64,000 nucleotides of DNA from Actinomycetota bacterium (GCA_021324355.1 JAJPJD010000057.1:1-64000), one strand, 5' to 3'; positions 6,748 to 16,469 are shown, counted from the first letter of the stretch. The notes: generated by a model from the sequence alone, not told the origin. Made by a program: numbers and translations.

Positions 6748-9699
6748 CTAGGCGCTGCGCCCGGTGACCAGCCGGGTCGGATCCGCCCCTGGACGACCGG
6801 CTGGCGAGGTGAGGCGGCGGAGCTCGTCGCGGGACTGGACCCCGAGCTTCTGGTAGACGCGCGACAGGTGCCCTTCGACCGTCTTGGTGGTGACGAACAG
6901 CAGCTCGGCGATGCGGGCATTGGTCATGCCGGCGGCGGCCAGATCGGCCACCCGCCGCTCCGAGGGGGTGAGCGAGTCGGCCCCCGAGAACGCCAACCGT
7001 CGGGGCCGGGCGCCGCTGGCTCGCAGCTCTCGCAGCGACTGCTCGATCAGCCAGGGGGAACCGCAGCGGACCGCCAGGTCGGCCGCCTGGCGCAGGGCGG
7101 TGCGGGCAGCCACCGGGCGATCGGCCACCCGCAGGGTTCGGCCGAGCTCGAGGGTGGTCCGGGCCAGCTCGAGCGACGGCCCGGCCGGCTGCAGCACGGT
7201 CACCGCCTCGTCCAACAGGGCCAGCCGCTCCACCGGCTCCACCACCTCGGCCATCACCGCCAGCGCGGCGCCGACCACCGCCGGGGCCCCGAAGGCCCGG
7301 GCCAGGCTGAGGTTCTCGCTGGCCAGCTCGTGGGCGTCCCGGGCGCTGCCAAGGGCGGCGCTGGCCCGCGCCGCCCCGGCCCGCCAGCCGGTCACGGCCG
7401 GGTTGCGGACCCCCCACTCCTCGGCCAGCTGGCCGGCCAGGCGGAAGTCGCCCAACGCCGCCTCACCCTCGCCGACCACGGCGTGGACCTCGCCCCGCAG
7501 TTCGAGCGCCCACAGCTCGGCGAGCGACCCAGCGTGCCGGGCCGACCGGCTGGCTCGGTCGAGGAGCTCGGCCGCCTCGGCGGGCTGACCCAACTCCAGG
7601 GCGACACGGGCCGCCACCACCTCGGCCCGGCCGTCGTGGGGCGGCGCCGCCAGCACCGGGCCCAGCGTCGCCTCGGCCTCCCGCAGCTGGCCGGCGGCCA
7701 GCTGGCAGCGGGCGACCACGGTCCCAAACGCGGCCTCGGCGCCGGTCCGTCCCAGCCGTCGGGCGACCTCTTGGGCCGACCGGGCCAGGGGCTCGGCCTG
7801 CGCCCAGGCACCGGCCCGTGCCGCTGCCTCCAGCGCCCGGACGGCGGCGTCGACGGCGGCATCGTCGGCTCCCTCGAGCTCCTCGACCCGGACCGCCCCC
7901 AAGGCGATGGCGGCCAGCTGGGCGGCCGCCATCCGGTCCGGGACGAGCTCCCAGCACGAGCACAGCACGGCCAGGGCGGTGCGCTCCTCCGGGCTGCGCC
8001 CGGCCAGCCGGCCGCCCAGGACCTGCTCGAGCGCCGGCGCGACCTCGAGCACGCCGCGCACCGTCGGGTCGAGCTGGGCCAGGCGCGCCCCCAGCCGGAG
8101 CCGCAGCGCCGGGTCGTCCCCTTGGCCCAGACCGGCCGCCGCCGACCGCAGCACCGCCAGCGCCCCCTCCGGGGCCGCGCCAGCCAGCTGGTGCACGACG
8201 TCGAGCGCCGCCTGGGCGTAGTGCGCCGGCTCGACCGCGGCCTCGGCTGCGTCGCGCAGCCGCCCCAGCGCCTCGGTGGAGCCGGCCGCCGCCTGGTGAC
8301 GAGCCAGGGCGACCAGGATCGAGCCTCGCTGGTCGGCACTCGGTGGCTCGGCCAGCGCCCGCTCGAGTAGCGCCGCCGCCCGCTCGGGATTCCCGGCCGC
8401 GGCAGCCAGCTCGGCCCCCTGGACCAGGCGCTCGGCCCGCCAGGCCTCGCCCAGCGGCTCGCAACGGGTCAGGTGCTCGGCCACCACCGCAGCCGGTGCA
8501 CCGTGGTCGTCGAGCAGTCGGGCCGCCTCCGCATGCAGGGCGGCCCGACTGGCCGGCCCCAAGTCGCCGTAGGCGGCGGCCCGCTCGAGCGGGTACACGA
8601 ACCCCAACGTGCCGTCCCGGGTCACGATGCCGGCCTCGGCCAGGGCGTCGGCTGCCGCCCGGGCGACCTCCAGGTCCATGCCGGCCAGCTCGGCCGCCTC
8701 CCGGATCCCGGCCCGGCCCTCGAGCACCGCTGCCGCCTGCGCCAGGCGGTAGGCACCCTCTGGGAGGCCATAGGTGCGATGCAGCAGGGCCCGCACGACC
8801 TGGGGCGGCACCGCCTGGTCCACGACCGAGGCGGCCCGGGCGGCGTCGGCCGGCCCAGAGGCTCGCAACCAGCTCAGCAGCGCGAATAAGAGGAACGGGT
8901 TGCCGACGGTGGCCCGGTAGCAGGCGGCCGCCAGCTCGGCCACCCCCGGCTCGGCGAACTGCTCGGCCACCAGCTCCCCCACCGCGCCCGCGCTGAGGGG
9001 CTCGAGGACGAAGGTCCGGGTCGCCGGGTCGGCCACCACCCGGTCGACCGCCACGGTGGCCTCGGTGCCCGAGCGCCCGAGGGTGCTCCCGATGAGCCAT
9101 ACCCGGCGGTGCGCCAGGCGACGGGAGAGGTACTCGAACCACTGTGCCGAGGCTGGGTCACACCACTGCAGGTCGTCGATCGCGATGACCAACGGCTGGT
9201 GTTCGGCCAAGAACGCGACCGCCCGGGAGAACTCGTCGAAGACATGCGGCAGGTCGGCATCGCCGGCCGGGGCGGTGCCGGCCAGGACCCCCGAGCCGAG
9301 GGTCTCCAGGCACTCGCGGCGGCGGTCCGGCTCGAGCAGCGCGAGGAGGTGCTCGAAGAGCTGGCGCACCACCGAGAAGGGGTAGGCCGCTTCGAGCTGG
9401 CTGCCCCGGGCGCTGAGCACGGCCAGCCCCTCCTCCCTGGCCAGGTGGCACGCGGCGTTGACCAGCGCGGTCTTGCCCAGGCCGGGCCCACCCTCGATGA
9501 CGATGGGCCCCGGGCGGCTGAGCCCCCGGAAGGTGGCCACCAGCTCGCCGAAGACGCTCTCTCGCTCTCGAAGCCTCGGCCGGCCGGCGCCGTCGGGGCG
9601 GTCGGTGGCCCGGCCGGGCACCGCCGGCGGGGGACGGCGGTCGAACAGTACTGCCGCGCTGGGCTGAACGCCACGTCCCCGATCGCTCGGGCTGGTCAT
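6748..9699 (-). CDS. LAL-type LuxR regulator with ATPase domain
   Basis: A 983-residue regulator. The N-terminal third holds an NTPase with Walker A GGPGLGKTALV and Walker B VIAIDDLQWCDPAS; the middle is a long run of Ala/Leu/Arg-rich helical repeats (TPR-like); the C-terminal 65 residues are a LuxR helix-turn-helix beginning LTPSERRVADLAAAGMTNA and containing TKTVEGHLSRVYQKLGV. This is the MalT/LAL architecture in which a ligand and ATP trigger assembly on DNA. I chose the start at 9699 over the longer opening at 9744 because GGTAGGAG lies 6-8 bases before this ATG. It converges on the polysaccharide operon, with which it may or may not be functionally linked. Confidence 0.9.
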   Translation of the reverse strand: MTSPSDRGRGVQPSAAVLFDRRPPPAVPGRATDRPDGAGRPRLRERESVFGELVATFRGLSRPGPIVIEGGPGLGKTALVNAACHLAREEGLAVLSARGSQLEAAYPFSVVRQLFEHLLALLEPDRRRECLETLGSGVLAGTAPAGDADLPHVFDEFSRAVAFLAEHQPLVIAIDDLQWCDPASAQWFEYLSRRLAHRRVWLIGSTLGRSGTEATVAVDRVVADPATRTFVLEPLSAGAVGELVAEQFAEPGVAELAAACYRATVGNPFLLFALLSWLRASGPADAARAASVVDQAVPPQVVRALLHRTYGLPEGAYRLAQAAAVLEGRAGIREAAELAGMDLEVARAAADALAEAGIVTRDGTLGFVYPLERAAAYGDLGPASRAALHAEAARLLDDHGAPAAVVAEHLTRCEPLGEAWRAERLVQGAELAAAAGNPERAAALLERALAEPPSADQRGSILVALARHQAAAGSTEALGRLRDAAEAAVEPAHYAQAALDVVHQLAGAAPEGALAVLRSAAAGLGQGDDPALRLRLGARLAQLDPTVRGVLEVAPALEQVLGGRLAGRSPEERTALAVLCSCWELVPDRMAAAQLAAIALGAVRVEELEGADDAAVDAAVRALEAAARAGAWAQAEPLARSAQEVARRLGRTGAEAAFGTVVARCQLAAGQLREAEATLGPVLAAPPHDGRAEVVAARVALELGQPAEAAELLDRASRSARHAGSLAELWALELRGEVHAVVGEGEAALGDFRLAGQLAEEWGVRNPAVTGWRAGAARASAALGSARDAHELASENLSLARAFGAPAVVGAALAVMAEVVEPVERLALLDEAVTVLQPAGPSLELARTTLELGRTLRVADRPVAARTALRQAADLAVRCGSPWLIEQSLRELRASGARPRRLAFSGADSLTPSERRVADLAAAGMTNARIAELLFVTTKTVEGHLSRVYQKLGVQSRDELRRLTSPAGRPGADPTRLVTGRSA

Positions 9700-9926
9700 G
9701 CGTGCTCCTACCTTCCGACGAGGTAGCCGACAAGGCACCGCCACCCGTGTCGACCATTGTGCGACGCGACCTTTGCCCGCGCATCATCAAATTTGCGGAA
9801 ATCGGCGGTGGTGGCGGCCGAGATTGCGAGGGTCACCGAGGCAGACCGCCCGGGGCGCGGTGCTCGGGCCGAGGGTCGAGGCTGTGGTGTGACCGGGCGC
9901 TGCCCGAGACGGGCCGGGGCGTGGCG

Positions 9927-10739
9927 TCAGCCGGCGCCCCTCGACGGCCGACCGGCTGGGCTCGCCTCGGTCGGCCACCCGGCCTGGCGCGCCAAGGAGA
10001 CCGCCTGGAGCTGCGAGTTCACGTTGAGCTTCTGGAGGATGGCGCGGATCTGGGTGCGCACGGTGGAGACCGACACCGAGGACTCCAGCGCGATCACGCT
10101 GGCCGGCATCCCCTCGATCAGGCTCCGCAGGACCGCTTGCTCCCGGGGGGTCAGGCGGTCGAACCGGGCCCGTCGGGGCTCCGCGCTGCGGGGGGGCCGC
10201 CACTCGGGCCCCGCCGTCGACGGACGCCGTGGGCGGCGCCGCTCCTGCTCCACCAGGTGGCGGATGGTGGTCGCGATCTCCCGGACCGGCCGGCGCCGAC
10301 TGAGGACCGAGGTGGCCCCGAGGCGAGCCAGCTCGTCGCGCACCGGGCCGGTGAGCCGGCTCACCAGGACCACCACCGGGGCGGCGCCGCGGGCGACCGC
10401 CCGGACCAGCTCCCGGCCCGGCCCGTCCGGCTCGGCCCCGTCGACCAGGACGGCATGGGGCCGCCAACCGAGCACCGCTCGGAGCTGGCCGATCGCCGAC
10501 GGCCAGCTGGCCTTCACCTCGAACCCCTGGTCTCGCAGCGCCGAGGCGAGGTCGCTCCCTCCGGGTGCCGCGATGACCAGGACCTTGGCTGGGGCGGGGC
10601 CGACCGAACGGGTGACCGAGGTCGTGGGGTGGCTGCGGGCGACCACCCGGCCGGCCGCGCCGGCACCTCCACGGGGGCGGGCCCCCGGGGCCTGCGTCGG
10701 GCCGGTCCGACCGGCGTGGTCTGGGTCCAAGTGCACCAT
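9927..10739 (-). CDS. LuxR-type regulator with a receiver-like N-terminal domain
   Basis: A 270-residue protein. After a 45-residue Arg/Pro-rich lead, residues about 50-165 resemble a response-regulator receiver (KVLVIAAPGGSDLASALRD, then HAVLVDGAEPDGPG where the VD could be the phosphorylation site, and VVVLVSRLTGPVRDEL), but the usual paired acidic residues at the first strand are absent, so it may be a pseudo-receiver. The C-terminus is a LuxR HTH: RLTPREQAVLRSLIEGMPA through STVRTQIRAILQKLNVNSQ. No kinase gene is adjacent. It is the next gene upstream of the LAL regulator on the same strand, separated by 227 bases. Confidence 0.8.
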   Translation of the reverse strand: MVHLDPDHAGRTGPTQAPGARPRGGAGAAGRVVARSHPTTSVTRSVGPAPAKVLVIAAPGGSDLASALRDQGFEVKASWPSAIGQLRAVLGWRPHAVLVDGAEPDGPGRELVRAVARGAAPVVVLVSRLTGPVRDELARLGATSVLSRRRPVREIATTIRHLVEQERRRPRRPSTAGPEWRPPRSAEPRRARFDRLTPREQAVLRSLIEGMPASVIALESSVSVSTVRTQIRAILQKLNVNSQLQAVSLARQAGWPTEASPAGRPSRGAG

Positions 10740-10859
10740 CGATCTCTGCTTCCGTGGATTCCCGCAGGCTAGGGGGCCAGCGTCCCGCCGCCGTCTGCCG
10801 CCTGTCCCATTCCCTTCCTGGTGAGCGGCGATGTCCAGCCCGGGCGGGCGGGGGTGCCC

Positions 10860-11732
10860 TCAGCGAGCCGGGAGGCCGAAGTCGTCCCCTGGACCCGCAC
10901 CCCGGTTGTGCAGCGCGAACACCCCCTGGAGCCGGGGCACCGAGCCCAGGGCGGTGTCACCAGCCTGCGCACCCCAGCTGTAGGCGTAGTCGAAGACCGG
11001 GTCGGGGACCACCGAGGCCCAGGTCCGCACCAGCCGCTCGGCCTGGGCGGCAGTGGGCAGCGCGTACTGCCCCCCGGTGTCGTCGACGTAGGAGCCGCCC
11101 CCGAAGGCCTGGTAGACCGGGACGAGGTCGGGCTCTGGGACGCCGGCCGCCTCGGCCGCTCGGACCGCCGAAACGATGATGCCGAAGTCGCAGCCACCCA
11201 CGTCGGTGCGGCACGGGTAGGCGTCGAGGCCGTAGAGGTCGACGTGGGAGTTGGCCGGGGTGTAGCTGTGGCGGTAGCTCGGGCTGGTCGAGGTGCCCAG
11301 GTCCATCAGCACGATGAAGGTCTTGGCCCCCGGGTCGTGGGCGTGGACCCAGTCCGACTCGGCCTCGAGGTACGAGGGGGGACAGCGCGGCCCGTACTGG
11401 CCGGTCGGGTCCGGGTCGTCCATGAGGTAGAAGCCGAAGACCTGCGGCTGGCCGACGAACGGCTCGACCGTGTCGAGGAACTGGCGGTCGACCCCGCCGC
11501 ACTGGCCGACGAACACCAAGGCCTCGACGCCCGCCGGGAGCTCGCCCAGCTCGTCGGTCGACGAGACGTCGGCCAGGTCGAACCCGGCCGAGGCCGGCAG
11601 GTACTGGCCGTCGGCGAAGTTGCCGTTGGCCGCGTAGTGCAGGGTCCGAAGGGACCCGGGCGAGCCGATGAAGGCGGTCGGCACCGCCAGCACCGGGACC
11701 ATGACCGCGGCGCTCAGCGCCCGCCAGCGCAC
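10860..11732 (-). CDS. Secreted glycoside-hydrolase-like protein
   Basis: A 290-residue protein with a clear Sec signal peptide (MRWRALSAAVMVPVLAVPTA). The mature part reads like a small TIM-barrel: alternating strands such as VEALVFVGQCGG, VFGFYLMDDPDP, KTFIVLMDLGT, HVDLYGLDAYPCR and DLVPVYQAFGGGSY, with acidic residues at strand ends (MDDP, GLDAYP) where a retaining glycosidase would have its catalytic carboxylates. Cysteines in VGQCGG, PRCPPS, YPCR and GGCDF could form disulfides outside the cell. I cannot name the family. The next gene downstream on this strand is the LuxR-type regulator; the gene upstream is another secreted protein. Confidence 0.65.
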   Translation of the reverse strand: MRWRALSAAVMVPVLAVPTAFIGSPGSLRTLHYAANGNFADGQYLPASAGFDLADVSSTDELGELPAGVEALVFVGQCGGVDRQFLDTVEPFVGQPQVFGFYLMDDPDPTGQYGPRCPPSYLEAESDWVHAHDPGAKTFIVLMDLGTSTSPSYRHSYTPANSHVDLYGLDAYPCRTDVGGCDFGIIVSAVRAAEAAGVPEPDLVPVYQAFGGGSYVDDTGGQYALPTAAQAERLVRTWASVVPDPVFDYAYSWGAQAGDTALGSVPRLQGVFALHNRGAGPGDDFGLPAR

Positions 11733-11839
11733 CTCAGCCGCCCACCGGCGGCCTGCCGGGCTCCAGCCGCCAAGCCGCCGTGCTCACCAGTCGATCCTGC
11801 CACCGGGGGCCGGCCGGCGCCGGTCGGCCCCGCCCGAGC

Positions 11840-12784
11840 TCAGCCCGGCACCGACACCGGCATGGGCGGCCCGGGCGGGTCCGGCTGGTAGGTGAAGAAG
11901 GAGCACTCGCCGGTGGCATTCCCCCCCACCCGGTCGGGCGAGGCGTGGCTGTCCCCGTACTGGACCACCGGGCTGTTGCTGGCGCAGGCCAGGTCGCCCT
12001 GGACCACGTTGGAGAGGACCTCGTTGGCGTCGGGGTCGGCGAAGACGTTGCCGACGTTGGTGAAGTCACCGCCCACGTAGTTGCGCAACGCCCCGTTCCA
12101 GCAGGTCTGCAAGCCGGCCAGGGTCACGCTGCCCACGATCCAGTTGTCCTCGAGGTCACTGAACACCGGGCTGTGCATGGCCGCGAACGGCCCGCTGGCC
12201 GGCGGCTGGCAGGAGACCCCGCCCCCGCCACCGAGCTGGGTCACGTCGCCACCGATGATGCTGTCGTGGATGATCACCCCGAGCGCGTCGGAGGCGACCA
12301 CGCTCCCCCCCACCACGTCCATCGACGAGAGCGTGCCCCCGCTGGCAGCGGCCGGGTCGTCGGTGCACGGGGAGGCCTTGGGCTCACAGCCCAAGATGAG
12401 GGTCCCGTTGGCATACACGTTGATGTCGCCACTCACGTACAGCGCCGACTGGCCCACCCCGTGGGCCTGGTCGTTGAGGGCGAAACTGGCGTTCACGGTG
12501 GAGCCCGGCTCCACCGTGAGGTTGCCCTCAACCTGGGCGACGCCCCCGTTCACCCAGCAGGTGCCGAACACCACCACACCGTTCGGGTAGATCCCGGCCA
12601 GCTGGCCGGGGGCGGCATCGGTCCCGGTGCAGATGGCGGGCCCGGGAGTCCCCGGACCAAGCGGAGTGAAGGTCGCGGTGGTGCCGGGGATGGTGAGCGC
12701 GCCGACCGGCAGCGCCGCAGCGACACCGAAGCCCCCCAAGAGCCCGACACCCAGAACCACGCGAAGCCATGCGGATCGACGCAT
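11840..12784 (-). CDS. Secreted beta-helix-like repeat protein
   Basis: A 314-residue protein with an N-terminal signal (RRSAWLRVVLGVGLLGGFGVAAALPVGA). The body is a run of short hydrophobic/glycine turns such as GNLTVEPGSTVNASF, GDINVYANGTLILGC, GGSVVASDALGVIIH, GGDVTQLGGG and GSVTLAGLQTC, the look of a right-handed beta-helix (bactofilin- or adhesin-like). Cysteines recur about once per 30-40 residues. The start at 12784 is preferred because AAAGGTGG precedes it; the longer opening lacks this. Probably exported and wall- or surface-bound; no enzymatic motif is visible. Confidence 0.6.
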   Translation of the reverse strand: MRRSAWLRVVLGVGLLGGFGVAAALPVGALTIPGTTATFTPLGPGTPGPAICTGTDAAPGQLAGIYPNGVVVFGTCWVNGGVAQVEGNLTVEPGSTVNASFALNDQAHGVGQSALYVSGDINVYANGTLILGCEPKASPCTDDPAAASGGTLSSMDVVGGSVVASDALGVIIHDSIIGGDVTQLGGGGGVSCQPPASGPFAAMHSPVFSDLEDNWIVGSVTLAGLQTCWNGALRNYVGGDFTNVGNVFADPDANEVLSNVVQGDLACASNSPVVQYGDSHASPDRVGGNATGECSFFTYQPDPPGPPMPVSVPG

Positions 12785-12882
12785 CGGCCACCTTTCTGTT
12801 GTGCCAGTCGAGGGCGCCATTCTTCAACATGGCCCACCAGGTGGCAAGCGGCGTGGCGCGTGAGGCGGCCCGCCGTCGACGC

Positions 12883-13812
12883 TCAGCTGCCGTTGGCCGA
12901 GGGCGGGGTCGCCGGCAGGGTCGGCTCCTCTGCCACCAGGACCGAGCGCAGCCCCTGCAGCAGCGTGCTCAGCTCCATCGGGACCACGAACTTGGTCGAC
13001 GGAGAGGACCCGATCTGGCGCAGCGTGTCCAGGTACTGCAGCAGCAGCGTGTTGCCGTCCAAGGTCCGCGCCACCTCGAGGATCTTCTCCAGACCCCCGG
13101 AGAACCCCTGCGCCTTCAACACGGCCGCCTGTCGCTCGCCCTCGGCGGCCAGGACGGTCGCCTTCTGGTTGCCCTCGGCCAGGGTGATCGCCGCTTGCCG
13201 CTGCCCCTCGGCGGCCAGGATGGCCGCCGCTTTCTGGCCTTCGGCCTCGGTCACCTGGGCTCGACGGGTCCGCTCGGCCGACATCTGCCGGGTCATCGCC
13301 TCGAGCACCCCCGGGGGCGGGTTGATCTCCCGCACCTCCACGCTCGTGACCTTCACCCCCCAGCGCTCGGTCACCTCGTCCAGGCGGACCCGCAGGACCG
13401 CGTTCATGTCCTCGCGCTTGGACAGCACGTCGTCGAGCGCCATGTCCCCCACCACGCTGCGCAGGGTGGTCGCGGCGATGTTGAGCGCGGCGCCGGCAAA
13501 GTTCTGGACCGAGAGCACCGAGAGCTGGGGATCCATGACCTTGTAGAAGATGATGAAGTCGATCGAGATCGGGGCGTTGTCACTGGTGATTGCGGTCTGG
13601 GAGGGGATCTCCAAGAACCGCTCCCGCAGATCGACCCAGTTGGTTCGGTCCACCGCCGGGTTGATGAACACAAGGCCCGGACCCCGGGTCCCCACCGCCC
13701 GGCCCAGGCGGAACAGGACGATCCGCTGGTACTCCCGGACGATGCGGATCGACATCGCCCCGAACACCAAGGCGCAGAAGGCCACGGCCCCCACGATGGC
13801 TCCGATGATCAT
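12883..13812 (-). CDS. SPFH/stomatin-family membrane protein
   Basis: A 309-residue stomatin-like protein: an N-terminal membrane helix (IIGAIVGAVAFCALVFGAM), then the band-7 domain (REYQRIVLFRLGRAVGTRGPG, VDLRERFLEIPSQ, RSVVGDMALDDVLSKRE, WGVKVTSVEVREINPP) and a C-terminal coiled-coil with repeated AEGQRQAA-type units around residues 185-240. These proteins form large membrane rings that organise membrane domains and associate with proteases. The ATG overlaps the stop of the upstream NfeD gene (ATGA), the usual partner arrangement. GGGAG sits just before the start. Confidence 0.92.
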   Translation of the reverse strand: MIIGAIVGAVAFCALVFGAMSIRIVREYQRIVLFRLGRAVGTRGPGLVFINPAVDRTNWVDLRERFLEIPSQTAITSDNAPISIDFIIFYKVMDPQLSVLSVQNFAGAALNIAATTLRSVVGDMALDDVLSKREDMNAVLRVRLDEVTERWGVKVTSVEVREINPPPGVLEAMTRQMSAERTRRAQVTEAEGQKAAAILAAEGQRQAAITLAEGNQKATVLAAEGERQAAVLKAQGFSGGLEKILEVARTLDGNTLLLQYLDTLRQIGSSPSTKFVVPMELSTLLQGLRSVLVAEEPTLPATPPSANGS

Positions 13813-14321
13813 GAGGCTCCCTCGCTCTCGGCGTCTCGACCTGGTCCCCACCCGAGCTCACCGTCGGGGTGAAGGGGCTCGTCGTCCTCGCACCACACCC
13901 CGAGCCGCACACCCGAGGCCTCGATCACCTGGATCCGGTGACCGGCCGCCACCGGCCGGTTGAGGGCGGTCGCCGACCAGGTCTCCCCCCGGACTTTGAC
14001 GATCCCGTCAGGGTCGAGGTCGCTGAGCGCGACCCCGTGCTCGCCCACCAGGCTCACGTGGAGGGCCGGGGCCAGCTGCTGGTCGCGCAACCTGAGGCCC
14101 CGCCATGCCACCACCCCCAGGCCGCCCGAGATGGCCAGGTCGGCCCCGAGCAGCACCCACAGCAGCGGGGCGGCCTGACCGGTGGCCGCCATGACCAGGA
14201 GCAGGATGGCGGCGGCAACTCCCAGGCCGAAGGCTGCGAGGTGCCCGTGGGGGCCGATGTGGAACCCGAGGACCGAGGCCACCACCATCAACCCGAGCAC
14301 GACGCCGACGCCAGCCCACAT
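13809..14321 (-). CDS. NfeD-like membrane protein
   Basis: A 170-residue partner of the stomatin-like protein. Three to four hydrophobic helices occupy residues 1-90 (WAGVGVVLGLMVVASVLGF, LAAFGLGVAAAILLLVMAA, PLLWVLLGADLAISGGLGV), followed by a C-terminal OB-fold of NfeD type (VGEHGVALSDLDPDGIVKVRGETWSATAL). The OB domain's G-x-V-k-V-x-G-E-x-W-x-A motif is well kept. The start at 14321 has GAGGAG upstream and gives a product of short-NfeD length; the longer openings upstream are antisense to the Rpf-like gene. Translationally coupled to the SPFH gene. Confidence 0.88.
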   Translation of the reverse strand: MWAGVGVVLGLMVVASVLGFHIGPHGHLAAFGLGVAAAILLLVMAATGQAAPLLWVLLGADLAISGGLGVVAWRGLRLRDQQLAPALHVSLVGEHGVALSDLDPDGIVKVRGETWSATALNRPVAAGHRIQVIEASGVRLGVWCEDDEPLHPDGELGWGPGRDAESEGAS

Positions 14322-14453
14322 GGTGACTCCTCGCGGAAGATCCCAGGCCACCCTAGCCGCCGCGGCGGCGGTTGCGCCCTCGGGGTGCGCCCGGGCCAGC
14401 GGGGGGCCGAGCGCTTGCCCGGCGAGCATCCGACCAGCTAGACAGGCCGGACT

Positions 14454-15449
14454 GTGATCGGCGTCGAGGCGCCGCCGAGGGCGCACACGGCGCGCCCAGG
14501 GGGTCACCGCCGTCGTGGTGGCCGGCCTTGGCTGCTGGCTCCGCTCCTCCTGCTCGGTGGGTGGGCGGCCGGCGGGCCAGCTGCTGCTGCCGCCACCCAG
14601 GTAGCCAGCCTGCAAGCCGAGGCGGCCCAGCTCAGCCAGGAACTCCTCCACGAGCAGTTGCAGGCCGACGCCTTGGGGCACCAAGCGGAGCTGGACGCCA
14701 TCGTGGTCGCCCAGGACGACGCCGCCCTGGCCTCGCTCCACCGCCAGATCCTGGGCGACCAGGAGCGGGTGCGCGAGGACCGCCTTCGGCTCTCGGCCGA
14801 GGCAGTCTCGGCCTACGTCAACGCCGGGGTCAGCACCGCCAGCCCGGCGCTCGCGCTCTTTGGAACCGGGCGCCAGTCGGCCCTGAGCCGCAGCGAGTAC
14901 GAAGCGGTCGCGATCGGCAACACCGGGACGACCCTCGCCCTGCTCCACCTCGACCAGGCACGGCTGGTGGCGGCGCAGGGCACCCTGGAGCAGCGGGCGG
15001 CTCAGGACCGGGCGGCGGAGGCCGCCGAGGCGGCCGCCACCCAGGCCGCCCAACAGGTCGCGAACCAGTTGGCAGCCAAGGAGGCCCTGGTCACCGGGCA
15101 ACTGGCGGTGGCGGTGGCGGCCGACCGGATCGACCAGGCCGCCGCAGCGGTGGCTGCCCGGGCGGCGACTGGTGGGGCGGTGACCGACCCGCCGCTGCCC
15201 CCGTTCCTCCAGTGCGTCGTCCAGGTGGAGTCGGGCGGCGACTACCAGGCGGTCTCCCCCGACGGTCTGTACATGGGGGCGTTCCAGTTCAGCCAGTCGA
15301 CCTGGAACGAGGCCGCCCAGCTGGCCGGGCTGCCCCAGCTCATCGGGGTGCCGCCGAACCAGGCCTCCAAGGCCGACCAGGACACCTTGGCGGTCGCGCT
15401 GTGGCGGGCCGACGGCTCGCAGCCCTGGACCGGGGACTGCGGCTCCTGA
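14454..15449 (+). CDS. Secreted coiled-coil protein with Rpf/transglycosylase-like domain
   Basis: A 331-residue exported protein: a twin-Arg-rich N-terminus and hydrophobic core (RRRGGRPWLLAPLLLLGGWA), a long Ala/Gln coiled-coil (about 48-240), and a C-terminal domain of about 80 residues, FLQCVVQVESGGDYQAV through GAFQFSQSTWNEAA, which matches the resuscitation-promoting factor/lysozyme-like fold; the Glu in VQVESGG is the expected catalytic acid. The two C-terminal cysteines (LQC and GDC) match the disulfide of Rpf domains. It probably cuts peptidoglycan at the wall. GTG start; divergent from nfeD with a 132-base gap. Whether it acts in resuscitation is inference. Confidence 0.8.
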   Translation: MIGVEAPPRAHTARPGGHRRRGGRPWLLAPLLLLGGWAAGGPAAAAATQVASLQAEAAQLSQELLHEQLQADALGHQAELDAIVVAQDDAALASLHRQILGDQERVREDRLRLSAEAVSAYVNAGVSTASPALALFGTGRQSALSRSEYEAVAIGNTGTTLALLHLDQARLVAAQGTLEQRAAQDRAAEAAEAAATQAAQQVANQLAAKEALVTGQLAVAVAADRIDQAAAAVAARAATGGAVTDPPLPPFLQCVVQVESGGDYQAVSPDGLYMGAFQFSQSTWNEAAQLAGLPQLIGVPPNQASKADQDTLAVALWRADGSQPWTGDCGS

Positions 15450-15452
15450 GCC

Positions 15453-16469
15453 TCAGCGCCAGGCCAGCACGACCACCAGGCCCAGGTAGCCGACCACCAC
15501 CGCCGCCCCGGCCGGCCGGCCGAGCCCCCGGCCCCCGTAGGCGAGGAGGAGTGCGCCGACGGTCAAGGCCGCCGACCACGACGCCACCAGCACGCCCGAG
15601 GGGCCGTAGGAACCGAGCCCGACCACCACCGCCGGCACCAGCAGCCCGGCGAACAGGTTCAGGGCGTTGGAGTTGAGCGCCGTGCTGAGCACGGCCGAGC
15701 CGCGGCCGCGACGGGCCAGACGGAGCGCGCTCAGCGCGTTGGGCAGGCTGGTCGCGGCGGCCAGCACCACCCCGCCCACCAGGATCCCCGGCACCCGGTA
15801 GTGGGCCCCCAAACTGCTCGCTTGGTGCTCGAGGAGGCTCGACGCCCCGATCACCACCGCCAGCGCCAGCCCGGACACCACCGCGTCGGCCGGCCCCCCT
15901 GGGGCCAGGTCGAGCGCCGCCGCCAGCTCGGCCTCCTCGTCCGCCACTGCCCGGGCCAGGTTGGCCCGGAAACGCCGGGGCAGCGGGGCGCGCCCCAGGG
16001 TCGCCGGGTGGACCGAGGAGACCGCCAGGTACGCGGCGAACACCAAGGTGGCCAGGCCAAGCGCGACGCCCGGCGGGAGCGCCCCGGTGGCCGCGCCCAC
16101 CGCCACCACCGCCAGGACCGACCCGGCCGACCCGGTCAGCACCACCACGTCGCGGTGGAACCGGATGCGCCCAGCCCGCAGGGCAGCCAGACCGAGCAGG
16201 GCAGCCAGGTTGAACGCGTTGGACCCCACCACCACCCCCACGCCGATCGCATGGTCCCCTCGGAGCAGGCCGGTCAACGCGGCGGTGATCTCGGGGCCGT
16301 CGGCGGCCAGCGCGGCCAGCAGGCCCAAGGTGGCCTCCCGCAGGCCCAGCCGGGCCGCCACCCGCTCCAGACGGGCGACCAGCACCGCGCTCGCCCCCAG
16401 GCTGACCACGGTGGCCAGCACCGCGGTCGCCCACACCCCGAGGATGGAGGCCGTGCCCATCGTCACCAT
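15453..16469 (-). CDS. Sodium/calcium exchanger-family (CaCA) membrane protein
   Basis: A 338-residue membrane protein with about ten hydrophobic segments and the two inverted alpha-repeats of cation/Ca exchangers: first repeat LLAALAADGPEITAAL...GSNAFNLAALLG, second repeat LAAATSLPNALSAL...LNSNALNLFAGLL. In characterised members the repeats carry G-N-x-x-x-E and S-N-x-x-N residues that bind the ions. Here an acidic residue is present in the first repeat (DGPE) while the second has SLPN, so ion selectivity is uncertain. It is convergent with the Rpf-like gene (3 bases apart). Confidence 0.85.
   Translation of the reverse strand: MVTMGTASILGVWATAVLATVVSLGASAVLVARLERVAARLGLREATLGLLAALAADGPEITAALTGLLRGDHAIGVGVVVGSNAFNLAALLGLAALRAGRIRFHRDVVVLTGSAGSVLAVVAVGAATGALPPGVALGLATLVFAAYLAVSSVHPATLGRAPLPRRFRANLARAVADEEAELAAALDLAPGGPADAVVSGLALAVVIGASSLLEHQASSLGAHYRVPGILVGGVVLAAATSLPNALSALRLARRGRGSAVLSTALNSNALNLFAGLLVPAVVVGLGSYGPSGVLVASWSAALTVGALLLAYGGRGLGRPAGAAVVVGYLGLVVVLAWR

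Noticed and set aside
9700-9926. Possible gene between the two LuxR-type regulators
   Set aside because: Open frames here only continue the antisense of the flanking genes; the gap likely holds the promoter of the LAL regulator.
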